Below, piece by piece: positions 11,866 to 24,700 of a stretch of 64,000 nt of DNA. The notes beneath the pieces were generated by a model that saw only the letters and a program-made list of their open reading frames with translations, searched no databases and had not been told where the DNA came from. How positions within the stretch are numbered: position 1 is the first letter of the stretch; each line of letters starts with the position of its first letter. The DNA is from Falciphora oryzae (lineage: Eukaryota > Ascomycota > Sordariomycetes > Magnaporthales > Magnaporthaceae), in assembly GCA_000733355.1 (NCBI GenBank), contig JNVV01000030.1, forward strand, positions 393,391-457,390. The letters run 5' to 3'. A program made the position numbers and the translations under genes.

Positions 11866-14450
11866 TTGCCTTTTTTAGCGAATAAAACCTTGGGGCCACA
11901 CCACAAACACTTTGACTGTCACCGGTGTTTTCGAACGGGTGAAAGCGAAAAGAATATACAAAAGGGTCGTTTCACCCTCCCAATCGCCCTAGCGAAATCA
12001 CGGGACTCCAAAAAAGGCCGGAAAATCTCCTTTATACTTTTGGGACTTTACGTTGCCCAGGAATACAAGGAACCGGACCCCCTCATTTCGTTTGCAACGA
12101 CATCTCCTTTTTTACCAAGCGATTTTGGCATGTCGGCCGTGGAATTAACGGAATCCCTTTTTTTGCCTAGCGATTCCGGTATGCCTGCCGATACTATGCC
12201 GGCCCAATTTGGGAAAGCGGCCGGAAAAGCCCCCGAAAGCCCCTCCCGGTCTGCACCGAAAGAACGTCAAAATACCCCTATGCTTAACGATCAGGGGGCA
12301 CTTATCCTTTATTCGGCACCCCCCTTCAACATAGCCCTCGAACAACAAGCCCTTATATCCGTAGGACGCCTTTAGGATCCCCCGGGCTGGATGACCGAAA
12401 TCCAGCGGGAATTCATCAGTACGTACAAAGCAATTTCGGCCCTATCCCGAAATGTAAGCCAGGAAATTCTCGCCGATCGGGAACAAATCCGCGAAATCGG
12501 GACCCATTACGACCGCATCACCTACGCGTACCATACCGTCGTCTCTTTATATAAGGAAGGCCTAATCGCTTCCGCCGATCAACAAAAGGCATTCCGGCAA
12601 CGGATCATCGGAAAAAGCCAGGCATTTGCACAACAAGTCTGAGCCACGGTCGCCACTTTGGCCGAAGAGCAACAAATCCGTTCGGAGGCCCTAATTTAGC
12701 TCCGGGACGTTACTCGGGCCTAACAAACCCACCTGCAAAACCTATAAGCACAACTTTCCACCTTCGAAAAGGGAGTTTCCAACTAAGCCGTTAATAAAGA
12801 TGCCCAAATCCAAGATCTCTTAACCAAGGAGCATGTTTCGCCCGAGGCCCTTACCGAAACCGAGCGACGCATATTAGTTCAAACTTACCAGCTTGTTAAA
12901 GACGCCGTACGGGAAAGCCGGCGGCTTACAGCACAAGGAAAGCGGCCTAAATCAGCTACTATACTTTCGGCCCTGCAACGATCGTCTCAACAACCCGGAT
13001 CAAACCGAAGCTTTCCTTAGGACGTACCCGTCCCTATTAGGGAAGACAGAGCCGAAGTTGATACCGATATACTTCCGCCTTCAGCTTTTAAACAAACAAG
13101 CTCGATGGCGCGGGAACGGATCGTCGGATCGAACGCCGGCTTGCTGGCCGCACAAATGGAAAGGACCCTAAAGGATTTATAAACCCAAGCAAACCAGGCC
13201 CGCACAAGCATTACGCCGGGACGGACACAGGGACAACCCGCCGGTAATCCGGACTTTTCGGACTTTTCGGAATCGGATGATAGCGATAATAACTTGCCAC
13301 CGCGACCTCCTAACCGAAAGCTACGGCTGTTCCGATCACCCTCTCCGCCAGGCGATAGGGCTTCGCAACCCCCTAGGGGAACTCCCCAAAGCACGGTTTT
13401 TATAGTCAACCCCGTGCAACTTAAAGCCCCTAGCGCTTTCGAAAGGGATCGCACCAAATTTAAAAACTAGTGGTTCGTGGTATAGGCTTATATAAACGCC
13501 TGCCCCCAAAGCTTCACTAGTGACCCACACCGCATCACTTAGGTCGGGTCCCTTTTAAAAGGAGCCGCTTTCCAATGGCACGTAGCTAGGGCACGTTTAT
13601 TGGAATTTATAAACGTTTAAGATTTTTGGAAAGGATACGTTTCGTCGCTGGAGGAGCACTATAAGGACCCTAACGAGGAACGAATTGATGCTAAAAAGCT
13701 CCGGTTTTTAAAGTATAACGGCGATATCGTCGGCTACCTAACGGAGCTGGGGCAGTATAATATTATTACCCGATGGACCGGTACGACCTTCCGGGATTTC
13801 GTCCGATCCTCGCTACCCGAAGGTATCGCCGATTTGGTATATGCTAATAAAGGTCGAATCCCTACGGACGACGCCGAATTTTTCGAAGCCTTCCAGGAGG
13901 CAGGGATCATTTACGAGCAAAAGCTCGCAAATAAAGCCTCCATTAAGGCTTTGATGCAAAAAACGGGCCAAAAGGAAAAGGGAAAAGACGAGCCCGCTTC
14001 GAATCAGGAGCGCTCGAACGCGGGCCGTCGCCGCGGCAAAGGCTCCAATAGGAACCCAAGTCCATCCTTAAGCTCCCGTTCCGGAAAGAAAGCCAACGAT
14101 AAGGCTGCCAATAAAAAAAGTAACGTTTGGACTACGACCAAACTGGCATTCGAAGGGGTCGAATAACGCGATATCGACGCACGAAAGTTGGCCAAAGCCG
14201 ACTGCTAGCGCTATGGAAGAGAAGGGCACCACACGTTGGAATGCTACGCTATAAAGGACACCAACGGCAAGGAACTCCCTCCTGCACCGGCAAAGACGGC
14301 CGGCGCCAAGTTTATCTTTAAACGCTTTGCGACGGACGAATAAGAGGAACAGCCACAGGCTAAAAGGGCCAAAATTGCAGGCCTCGTTTCGGAAGCCCCA
14401 AACGAAACACGAATCTTTAAATTGTCAAATTCAGAATCGGACGATAACTG
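11866..14450 (+). pseudogene. Gag part of C1 Gag-Pol
   Basis: The N-terminal section contains an FDCHRCF motif. It is followed by a long polar, coiled-coil-like region (12391-12900), a proline- and serine-rich linker, and a capsid-like domain (13430-13960) with GAAFQWH-type and AYINACP-type segments. A basic linker and zinc knuckle follow. In C1 the knuckle (14203-14244) reads C, stop, R, Y, GREGHHTLEC, so one Cys has become Tyr and a Trp codon has become a stop. C2 keeps CWRCGKERHHTLEC at the same place. The first recognisable codons are not an ATG in either copy, so the true start is unresolved. Confidence 0.7.
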
Positions 14451-14523
14451 TTAACAACCATCGACTATCGCTGCTGCCCGAAGGCCCTTAACGGATAAAA
14501 AGCTCGTAAAGCCGATCCTCCGT

Positions 14524-17500
14524 ATGTATATACGGGCAAAGGGATTAAAGGAGATACCTGTTCGGGTCCTTTTGGACGGAGGTAGCGATACAAAGGTTAC
14601 TTCGGACAAAATAGCTAAACAGTTTCCAAGGCATTTGGTCGATAAAGCTATTCCCCGCATTATAACTACCTTTTTAGGGGCGGTTGAACCAAAAGCCGGA
14701 AAGCAACTAGTGGTCGACGTTACCCTCCGGCATAAAACGCACTATTTTACGGAAACGTTCGAAATTAGTCCTACGGATCCAGATTGCGACGTTATCCTAC
14801 CCTTGGCATGGCAAAGGCAACACCCACCGTTGGGCTTATTGGATCGCGACCTTCGGGATATCCGCATGGATTCGGACAAGTGCCGGAAGTGCAACAAGCC
14901 CCGGGCCCGGAAGCCACAGGACTTACGGCCCCTAAAAGGCTTACGCCTTTAAGAGGATATAAAAACGGTCGAACCCGTAGTTATTGCAGCCATTAAGTAC
15001 GGGCATGGTATTCCTTCCCTTAAGGAAGTGGCCAAAGCAGATTCGGACGGCTTCGAATCGGTACCAGAAAAGTTTAGGGAGTTCCTTCCTATTATGACGG
15101 AAGCGGCCGCTACCCGTTTTCCCGATTATTAGCTTTAGGACCACGAAATTCACCTAAAAGAAGGAGCTTAATTAAACCATAACCCCTTATACCAAATGAG
15201 CCAAAGGGAGCTGGACGTTTTAAAGCCTTAGCTGGAAAAGTATATGCGAACCGGCAAGGTTAGGCTATGCAAAATTGCCAACAGTTCGCCCTTTATGTTC
15301 GCAGAAAAGAAAAACCCCTTCGATCCCTTAAAGGTAGTGGTCGATTATAAGGACGTAAACGCTAAAACGATTCCGATTCGGTGCCCTATCCCGCTTATTA
15401 CGGAGCTCTAAGATCGATTTCGGAATGCCAAATGGAAAACGAAAATCAACCTTAAAACCGGGTTTAACCTAATTCGGATGAAAAAAGGGCACGAATAGCT
15501 TACGGCCTTCCGTTGCAAATACGGCGTCTTCGAATTTACGGTTATGCCTATAGGCTTTATCAACGCCCCCGCCACTTTCTAAAGCATGATGAACCATATT
15601 TTTATGGACCTTATCGATACCGGGCTCCTCGTATATTTGAATGACCTTTTAATATACGCAAAAACCAAGGAATAATACGATAGTTTAGTAAAGGAGGTGC
15701 TTCGCCGCTTTACTAAACACAACCTAGCCGTAGCCCCTCGCAAATGCGTTTAGGGGGTGCACGAGGTCGAGTTTTTTGGTCACATAATAGGACCCGAGGG
15801 CATCGCAATGTCCAAAGATAAGGTTAATGCTATTATCTAATGGGAGGCCCCTAACTGCCTTAAGGACTCCCAGTCGTTTATCGGCTTTGCCAACTTTTAC
15901 AGGAGGTTTATTAAAAGGTTTTTAAGAATCGTTAGGCCTATAACGACGGCTAACGCCCTGCCTAAAAGCCAATGGCGATGGACCCCCGAAATGGAACAGG
16001 CCTTCGAAGCCTTTAAAGTCGCTTTCGTTTCGCCTCCGATACTCCGGCATTTCGATCCGTTTTTCCCAGCGCAAATCGAGGTAGACGCTTTGGACTTTGC
16101 CCTTGGAGGGGTGCTATCCCAAAGGGACCCCGAAACCAACAAACTGCACCCCGTTGCCTTCCATTCACGCAAAATGTCACCTGCCGAAATCAACTACGAA
16201 ATCCACGATAAAGAGCTTTTAGCAGTCGTCGATTGTTTCGCTAGGTGGAGGCATTACCTCGAAGGGGCAAAGCACCGGATAGAGGTTTATACGGATCACC
16301 GGAACCTCGAATATTTCCTAACGGCTAAAGTCTTTAATCGAAGGCAAGCTAAATGGGCACAACAACTGGCTGGTTATTGGTTTATAATTAACTACCGGCC
16401 AAAAAAGCAAAATAAAAAGGCTAATATGCTGTCGAAATTACCCCAGCACAAGCCTAAAAAAGGGGGGAGTGAGGATCAGCCGATTACGACGATCCTGCAA
16501 AAAAAACACTTCCTAACAAAAATTTCGGCCTTAAAAGGATAAAAAGATAACCCTATGGAAGAAGCTTTGCCGCAAAGAGCACCTTTTTTCCTCCTATCCC
16601 CAGGCCGGCTTTGTAGTATTCCAATCCTAAAGTGGGTTACGGAATTTACTAACAAAGTTAAACAAGCTGGTATATCGGATTCCGAATACTAAGGCCGCCT
16701 TTAAAAGCCCGAAAAGGGTGAAAAAATTAAGGATAGCTTCCTTTATTATAAGGAAAGGCTGTGGGTGCTAACGGAGGCCCTGCAAAAGGAAGTCCTCGAA
16801 TCCGAACATAACACAAAAGTCGCTAGATATATAGGCATAGACAAAACCCTGGAATTGATCATACGACATTTCTGGTGGCCCAACATCGAGGCAAAAGTCC
16901 GGGAATACGTAAGGGGATGCCTGGAGTGCTAACGCAATAAGGCCCCAAGGTATGCCCCCTTTGGACCCCTACAACCTATAGAGCTGCATTACCAGCCCTG
17001 GAAAACGGTAGCTATAAACTTCATTACGGACCTCCCTTTAAGCGATGGGTGCGATTCAATCTGGGTAATGGTAAACCCCTTTACCAAAATGGCGCATTTC
17101 GTCCCCTTTAAAGTCGAGGGTAAGAAGTCGGATGACCTTATCCGCATTTTCGCCAAAGAATACTAGCGACTGCACGGTGTGCCTTTGGATATTATCTCTA
17201 ATAGAGATTCCAGATTTACGAGCCATTTGTGGAAAGATTTCCTCCGTTTGGTAGGCATTAAGCCAAAAATAAGCACTGCCTTCCATCCCCAAACGGATGG
17301 ACAAACCGAAAGGCTTAACCAAAGCCTGAAGGCCTACCTTAAATCTTTCGTAAATTACGAAATGACTAATTGGGTCGAGCTGTTACCCACGGCGGAATTT
17401 GCTTATAATAATACATTTTCGGCAAGTACTTCCATTACTCCCTTTTTCGCCAACTACGGGTACCACCCAGCTTCTAATAATCCCCCTCTCCTAAGACGAG

Positions 17501-18163
17501 TACGCAATCCAGCAAGCCAACTTTACCGGCATTAAATGACCCAGGTGCACGAAAAAGCCAAACGGCACCTCGAGAAAGCCCGGGAACGGATGAAGCATTA
17601 GGCCGATAAAAAAAAAGGCCCTTCGCCGGTCCTTACCGAAAAACAACTTGTTATACTAAACGCCCGGCACATAAAAACCCGTCGCCCTACCAAGAAACTC
17701 GATGCCAAAATGCTCGGGCCCTTCCAAATCCTTAAGGTTATCTCTCCCACGGCGGTACGGCTGGCTTTGCCTAAAACCTGGAAGATCCATAACGCTTTCC
17801 ACGTATCCCTCATCAAGCCCTACCGCTTTAGCATTCAAGCACGACCTAACCCTAACCAGGTATTGCAAAAAGCCCCCTCGGTTGTAGGAGATTTCGTTAT
17901 AAAAAAGGTTATGGACTCCATGGATACAGGAGGAAAGGTTCGTTACTTTATCCAGTAGGAGGATTACCCACGCAAAAAGGACTGGACGTAGGAACCTTAG
18001 GAGCATTTCGATACCGACGGATCTAAGCAGCACGTTATTGCTTTTCATCAGCTTAACCCCGACAAGCCTAGGGACCCCCGCGTGCTACAAAACATAAGCA
18101 CGGCCGCATCCCTTAAACGGGCCTCGGAAGGTTTCGAAACGCGCCTTAGGAAGAGGAGGATAG
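14524..18163 (+). pseudogene. Pol part of C1 Gag-Pol
   Basis: In order: aspartyl protease (LLDGGSDTKV at about 14568, in both family copies where a D-S/T-G loop is usual); RT from 15200 with FMFAEKK and DYKDVN motifs and a catalytic box reading VYLNDLLIY (about 15630); RNase H (15991-16440) with HSRKMSPAEINYEIHDKELL; integrase with an HHCC lead-in (16850-16930), ISNRDSRFTSHLW (17200) and TDGQTERLNQ (17295); then a C-terminal module with HNAFHVS (17790) and a chromodomain-like tail to 18160. RT has Asn for the first Asp of the DD box, where C2 still has YLDD. Only stops and missense changes are seen, no frameshift. Confidence 0.85.
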
Positions 18164-18458
18164 TGTTACACGGAAGAACCCGTGGACCTAACTAATCGGC
18201 ATCACGAGTCGGCCTTACGGAGGGTCGAAGACCCGCATAGGCGGTCAACGGCCCTAAAGCCAAGCGGTAAAGGTCGGAAGGCAGTGTGAATCATGTACTC
18301 GATACTTCGCACGGATCACAAAGGGTCTATATAAACCCTGCCATCTCCTATGTCCTTCACGAAAGATTCCTTCCTCCTCAAGCATCTTTTGAGCCCATAG
18401 AAAGATTATCTGCAATCTAGAGATTCTTTCTCCAGGCCGTCTTTAACCCCTTGTTACA
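18164..18458 (+). repeat. 3' LTR of C1 (295 bp)
   Basis: It begins TGTTACACGG, with one C-to-T change against the other copies, and ends CTTGTTACA. It is preceded by a polypurine tract and followed by the CTTAA duplication. Confidence 0.95.
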
Positions 18459-19776
18459 CTTAATGCATACGAACTTACGGTCTCCTCATTTAATAATAAG
18501 GACGAAAAAAAGCTGGCCGAACCCTTCAACCCGCGCTTCCAAGCCTATGCCGACGTGTTTTCGAGCCGACGGGCCAAAGCACTTCCATTGTTGGAAAAAA
18601 CGGAATACGCTATCGAATTGGAAAAAGGGACTAAACCCCTAATGGGCGCCCTGTACCCAATTTCAAAAAAGCAAGCAATAGCGTTAAAGGAATACCTTTA
18701 AAAGAACCTGGCTTTAGGAAAGGTTAACCCCTCCGAGGCCGACGCAGGATCCCCCGTGTTGTTCGTCCTTAAAAAGGACGGCACGTTGCGTTTATACGTC
18801 AATTACCGCGCTTTTAACCGAATTACTTGCAAAAACCGATATTCCCTGCCGCTTATCTTTGATTTAATAGATAGGTTGGCAAAAGCGAAATGGTTTTCCA
18901 AGCTGGATTTAAGGGACGCATACCATCGCATCCGAATTAAAAAGCAAAATCAATAGAAAATAGCTTTCTGTACCAAATACGGGTTATTTGAATATATTGT
19001 TATGCCTTTCGGATTAACTAACGCCCCGTTAACGTTCCAAGCTTACATGCATCGAGCGCTGGCAAAGCTAATAAACCACATTTGCGTAATGTATTTCGAC
19101 GATATCATCGTGTTTTTTTAAATTAAAAAGGAGTACGAAATGCATGTAAAGCAAATTTTAAAACGATTCCGGTTGTACGAGCTATACGCAAAGCAATTCA
19201 AATGCGAATTTTTCCAGAACTACGTCGAATTCCTGGGCTTCCGGGTTTTTAAGGAAGGCATTTTTATGGACTTTAATCGTACAAAGGCTATTTAGAAGTA
19301 GCAACCACCCGAATCCTATAGGGATATCTAAATGTTTTTAAGCTTCGCTAACTTTTACCGCAAGTTTATCCCCGGCTATTCGCGCGTGGTCGCACTTATA
19401 ACCGAGCTATTTAAACGCAGCTAAAACGGCAAAAAAGGGGATATTCGACTAGCCGCCGTCGGCAGCTAAGGCATTCGAAGGATTAAAGGAAGCTTTTGGG
19501 AACGCCACTATCCTAAAATATTGGGACCCGACCAAGGAAATACGAATGGAAATAAACGCTTTTACGAAAGCTATTTCTGGCATTTTATCGCAACTAATAA
19601 ATAGCAAATGGCACCCTATGGCTTTTTATTCCCGCAAATTAACCGACGCGAAGTAAAAATGGGCTACGGGCTAGCAGGAGTTGCTGGCGATTATCAAATC
19701 GCTGGAACACTAGCGATAGTGCCTGGAAGGAGCTTCCAAAGTGTTTACAGTACTAACGGACCATTAAGCCCTAAAG
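18459..19776 (+). pseudogene. Reverse transcriptase and first half of RNase H of gypsy B
   Basis: The lead-in with YADVFSSRR-like and EYAIELEKGTKP segments (18540-18640) is followed by RT blocks: VLFVLKKDGTLRLYVNYRAFN (18756-18820), FSKLDLRDAYHRIRI (about 18895) and MPFGLTNAP (about 19000). The catalytic box is YFDDIIVF (19092), with both Asp kept. RNase H begins around 19470 (ILKYWDPTKEIRMEINA) and is cut at 19776 by C2. A +1 frame change between RT and RNase H lies near 19430. There are several stops. Confidence 0.8.
19772..19776. repeat. Target-site duplication TAAAG, left of C2
   Basis: TAAAG occurs directly before C2 and again directly after it at 27579-27583. Confidence 0.9.
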
Positions 19777-20071
19777 TGTAACAAGGGGTTAAAGACGGCT
19801 TGGAGAAAGAATCTCTAGATTGCAGATAATTTTTTTATGGGCTTAAGAGATGCTTAAGGAGGAAGGAATCTTTCGTGAAGGACATAGGAGATGGCAGGGT
19901 TTATATAAACCCTTTATGATCCGTGCGAAATATCGAGTACATGATTCACATTGCCTTCCGACCTTCACCGCTTAGCCTTAGGGCCGTTGACCGCCTATGC
20001 GGGTTTTCGACCCTCCGTAAGGCCGACTCGTGATGCTAACTAGTTAGGTCCACGGGTTCTTCCGTGTGACA
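19777..20071 (-). repeat. 3' LTR of C2 (295 bp)
   Basis: On the plus strand it begins TGTAACAAGGGG and ends TTCCGTGTGACA. It is followed by CTATCCTCC, the complement of the polypurine tract. Confidence 0.95.
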
Positions 20072-20079
20072 CTATCCTC

Positions 20080-23000
20080 CTTTTTTTAGGGCGCGTTTCG
20101 AAACCTTCCGAGGCCCGTTTAAGGGATGCGGCCGTGCCTATGTCTTATGGCACGCGGGGGTCTTTAGGTTTGTCGGGGTTAAACCGATAAAAAGCAATAA
20201 CGTACTGCTTAGATCCGTCGGTATCGAAATGCTCCCAAAGTTCCTACGTCCAGTCCTTTTTGCGTGGGTAATCCTCCTATTGGATAAGGTAACGAACTTT
20301 CCCGCTTGTATCCATGGAATCTATAACTTTTTTTATAACGAAATCTTTTATAACCGAAGGGGCTTCCCGTAGTACCTGGTCAGGGTTAGGTCGTGCTTAA
20401 ATGCTAAAGCGGTAGGGTTCGATAAGGGATACGTGGAAAGCGTTATAGATTTTCCAGGTTTTAGGCAGGGCTAATCGTACCGCCGTAAGAGAGATAACCT
20501 TAAAGATCCGGAAGGGCCCGAGCATTTTGGCATCGAGTTTTTTGGCGGGGCGACGGGTTTTTATGTGCCGGGCGTTTAATATAACGAATTGTCTTTCGGT
20601 AAGGACCGGCAAGGGGCTTTTCCTTTTGTCGGCCTAATGCTTTATTCGTTCCCGGGCTTTTTCGAGGTATCGTTTAGCTTTTTCGTGCACCTGGGTCATC
20701 CAATGCCGGTAAAGTTAGCTTGCTGGATTGCGTACTCGTTCTAAGAAAAGGGGATTATTAGAAGTTGGGTGGTACCCGTAGTTGGCGAAAAAGGGAGTAA
20801 TGGAGGTATTTGCCGAAGATATATTATTATAAGCAAATTCCGCTGTAGGTAATAGCTTAACCCAATTGGTTATTTCGTAATTTACGAAAGACCTAAGGTA
20901 GGCTTCCAAGCTTTGGTTAAGCCTTTCGGTTTGTCTATCCGTTTGGGGATGGAAGGCAGTGCTTATTTTTGGCTTAATGCTTACCAAACGGAGGAAATCT
21001 TTCCATAAGTGGCTTGTAAATCTGAAATTTCTATCAAAGATAATATCCAAAGGCATACCGTGCAATCGCTAGTATTTTTTTAGCGAAAATGCGGATAAGG
21101 TTATCCGATTTTTTACCCTCGATTTTAAGGGGGACGAAATGCGCCATTTTGGTAAAGGGGTTTACTATTACCCAGATTGAATCGCACCTATCGTTTAAAG
21201 GGAGGTCCGTAATGAAGTCCATAGCTACCGTTTTCCAGGGCTGGTAATGCAGCTCTATAGGTTATAGGGGTCCAAAGGGGGCATGCTTTATGGCCTTATT
21301 GCGTTGGTACTCCAGGCATCCCCTTACGTATTCCCGGATTTTCGCTTCGATATTGGGCTATTAAAAGTGCCGAGTAATTAATTTGAGGGTTTTATCTATA
21401 CCTATATGTCCAGCGACTTTTGTATTATGTTCGAATTCGAAGATTTCCTTTTGTAGGGCCTCCGTTGGCACTTACAATCTTTCCTTATAATAAAGGAGGC
21501 TATCTTTAACTTTTTTTACCTTTTTCGGGCTTTTAAAAGCGGCTTTGGTATTCGGAATCCGATATACCAGCTTGCTTAACTTTGTTAGTAAATTCCGTAG
21601 CCCATTTTAGAACTGGAATATTGCAAAGCCGGTTTAGGGATAGGAGGAAAAAAGGTGCTCCTTACGGCAAAGCTTTTTTTATAGGGTTATTTTTTTGTTT
21701 TTCTAGGGCCGAAATTTTTGTTGGGAAGTGTTTTTTTTGCAGGATCGTTGTAATCGGCTGATTTTTACTCCCCCTTTTTTTAGGCTTGTGCTAGGGTAAT
21801 TTCGATAGTACATCGGCCTTTTTATTTTGCTTTCCTAGCCGGTAGTTGATTATAAACTAATAATTAGCTAGTTGTTATGCCCATTTGGCTTGCTTTTAAT
21901 TAAGGATTTTGGCCGTTAGGAAATATTCGAGGTTCCGGTGATCCGTATAAACTTTTATCTGGTGCTTTGCCTTTTCGAGGTAATGCCTCCACCTAGCGAA
22001 ACAGTTGACGACCGCTAAAAGTTCCTTATCGTGAATTTTATAGTTGATTTCGGCGGGTGACATTTTGCGCGAATAGAAGGTAACGGGGTGCAGTTTGTTA
22101 GTTTCGGGGTCTTTTTGGGATAGCACCCTTCTAAAGGTAAAGTCCGAAGCGTTTATTTCGATTTGCGTTGGGAGAAACGGATTGAAATGCCGGAGTATCG
22201 GAGGTAAAACGAAAGCGACTTTAAAAGCCTTAAAGGCCTGGTCCATCTTGGGGGTCTATCGCCATTGGCTTTTAGGCAGGGCGTTGGCCGTCGTTATAGG
22301 CCTAACGATTTCGGAAAACCTTTTGATAAACCTTTTGTAAAAGTTGGCGAAGCTATTAAAGGATTGGGAGTTTTTAAGGCATTTGGGGGCTTTTTATTGC
22401 ACAATGGCGTTTACTTTATCCTTAGATATTGCGATGCTATTGGGTCCTATTATGTGATTAAGGAATTCGACTTCGTGCACCCCCTAAACGCATTTGCGAG
22501 GGGCTACGGCTAAATTGTGTTTAGTAAGGCGGCGAAGCACCTCCTTTACCAAATCGTCGTGTTGTTCCTTGGTTTCGGCGTATATTAGGAGGTCATCCAA
22601 ATATACAAAGAGCCCGGCATCGATAAGGTTTATAAAGATATGGTTTATTATGCTTTGGAAGGTGGCGGGGGCGTTGATAAGGCCTATGGGCATAACCGTG
22701 AATTCGAAGACTCCGTATTTGCAACGAAAAGCTGTAAGCCATTCGTAGCCTTCTTTTATTCGAATCAGGTTAAACCCGGTTTTAAGGTTGATTTTCGTCA
22801 TCCATTTGGCATTTCGAAGTCGATTTTGGAGTTTCGTAATAAGCGGGATAGGGCACCAAATCGGGATCGTTTTAGCGTTAACGTCCCTATAGTCGACCAC
22901 TACCCTTAAAGGATTAAGGGGGTTTTTCTTTTATGCGAACATAAGGGGCGAACTGTTGGTAGTTTTGTATGGCCTAACTTTGCCGGTTCGCATATACTTT

Positions 23001-23670
23001 CCCAGCCAAAGCTTTAAAACGTCCAGCTCCTTTTAGCTTATTTAGTATAGGGGTTTATAAGTTAATTGGGCTCTTTCCTTTAGGTGAATTTCGTGGTCCC
23101 AGGGCTGATGATCGGGAAAGCGTGTAGCGGCCGTTTCCGTTATAATAGGAAGGAATTCCTTAAACTTTTTTGGTACCGATTCGAGGCCGTTTAAATCTGC
23201 TTTGGCCACGTCTTTAGGGGAAGGAATACTATGCCTGTATTTAATGGCGGTAATAGTCGCAGGCTCGACTGTTTTTATATTTTCCCGAAGGCGTAAGCCT
23301 TTAGGTGGCCGTAAATCCGGCGGCTTTCGGGCCCGGGGCTTGTTGCATTTCCGGCATTTGTCCGAATCCATGCGGATATCCCGAAGGTCGCGATCCAATA
23401 AGCCCAACGGTGGGTGTTGCCTTTGTTATGCGAAGGGTAGGATAACGTCGCAATCTGGATCCGTAGGATTAACTTCGAACGTTTCCGTGGAATAATGCGT
23501 TTTGTGCCGAAGGGTAACGTCGACTACTAGTTGCTTTCCGGCCTTTGGTTCGACCGCCCCTGAAAAGGTAGTTATAATACGGGGAATAGCTTTGTTGATT
23601 AAATGCCCTGGAAGCTGCTTAGCTATTTTGTCCGAAATAACCTTCGTATCGCTGCCTTCGTCCAAAAGGA
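20080..23670 (-). pseudogene. Pol part of C2
   Basis: Reading leftward: protease (LDEGSDTKVISDKIAKQLP-type loop near 23655, the same position as C1), RT (22900-22480) with VYLDDLLIY intact near 22600, RNase H (22250-21890) with YSRKMSPAEINYKIHDKELL, integrase (21220-20715) with TDRQTERLNQ, and the C-terminal module with YNAFHVSLIEPYRF (about 20430) running to a chromodomain-like end near 20100. Stop codons separate the open segments. Shared residues confirm identity with C1. Confidence 0.83.
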
Positions 23671-24700
23671 CCCGAATAGGTATCTCTTTTGATCCCTTTG
23701 CCCGTATATATATACGGAGAATTGGCTTTGCGAGCTTTTTATCCGTTAGGGGCCTTCGGGCAGCAGCGACGGTCGATGGTTGTCAACAGTCTTCGTCCGA
23801 TTCCGAATTTGATAGCTTGAAGATTCGGGATCCGGTAAGGGCGTTTCCTTCCAAGGCTTCCGAAACGAGGCCGGCGATTTTGGCCTTTTTGGCCTGTGGC
23901 TGTTCCTCCTATTCGTTCGTTGCAGGGCGTTTAGGGATGGATTTGGCGCCGGCCGTTTTTACAGGTGCAGGAGGAAGTTCCGTGCCGTTAGTGTCCTTTT
24001 TGGCGTAGCATTCTAACGTATGGTGCCTTTCTTTCCCGCAGCGCCAGCAGTCGGTTTTAGCTAACTTTCGTGCGTCGATATCGCGTTGTTCGACCCCTTC
24101 GAATGCTAGTTTAGTCGTAGTCCAAACGTTACTTTTTTTGTCGGCTTTATCGTTGGCCTTTTTTCCAGAACGGGAGCTTGAGGATGGATTTTGGCTCTTG
24201 TTTTTGGAGCCTTTGCTTTGGCGACGGCCCGCGTTCGAACGCTCCGAAGTCGAAACGGGCTCGTTTTTTCCCTTATCCTTCAGGGTTAGCCCAGGGTCTT
24301 GAAGCATAACCTCGTGGATTTTGACGGCTTTTTAGATTGCGGCGAGGAATTTTTCGTCCGTATTAAGAACTCCTCCGTAACGGGAATATATTAATTTAGT
24401 AATTTCCTTTGGAAAGGTGCGGGAAATGTGCTCCCTAAATATAACGCCGGACCATTGGACCGCTTCGTTAAGGTTAAGGAGCTTAGTAAGGTACTAAACG
24501 GTATCTCCTTTGTATTTAAGCTCCCGCATTTTTTTAGCGTTGCGGTGGTATTCGGTGGCGTCCCGGAAGCGTTCCTGTAGGGCCGCCGAATAGGCCCGCC
24601 AGTTGTTTTCGAGCTGCGCGCTTCGAAGGGACCGAAAGCGTTAATAGTGCTAAATTTGTGCGTTTTCCGTAAGTAGGGACCCGACCCAGTTGATTTTAAC

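Larger units (their letters stand above)
11472..18458 (+). mobile_element. Nested full-length Ty3/gypsy element C1 (6987 bp)
   Basis: Two 295-bp LTRs (11472-11766, 18164-18458) enclose a single-frame Gag-Pol. Recognisable segments at 11866, 12391, 13834, 14524, 15991, 17179 and 17710 all share one frame and are separated only by stop codons, with no frameshift. A polypurine tract AGGAAGAGGAGGATAG ends immediately before the 3' LTR. A perfect CTTAA duplication flanks the element. It inserted between the protease and RT of gypsy B. The two LTRs differ at about 17 positions by eye, all transitions. Confidence 0.93.
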
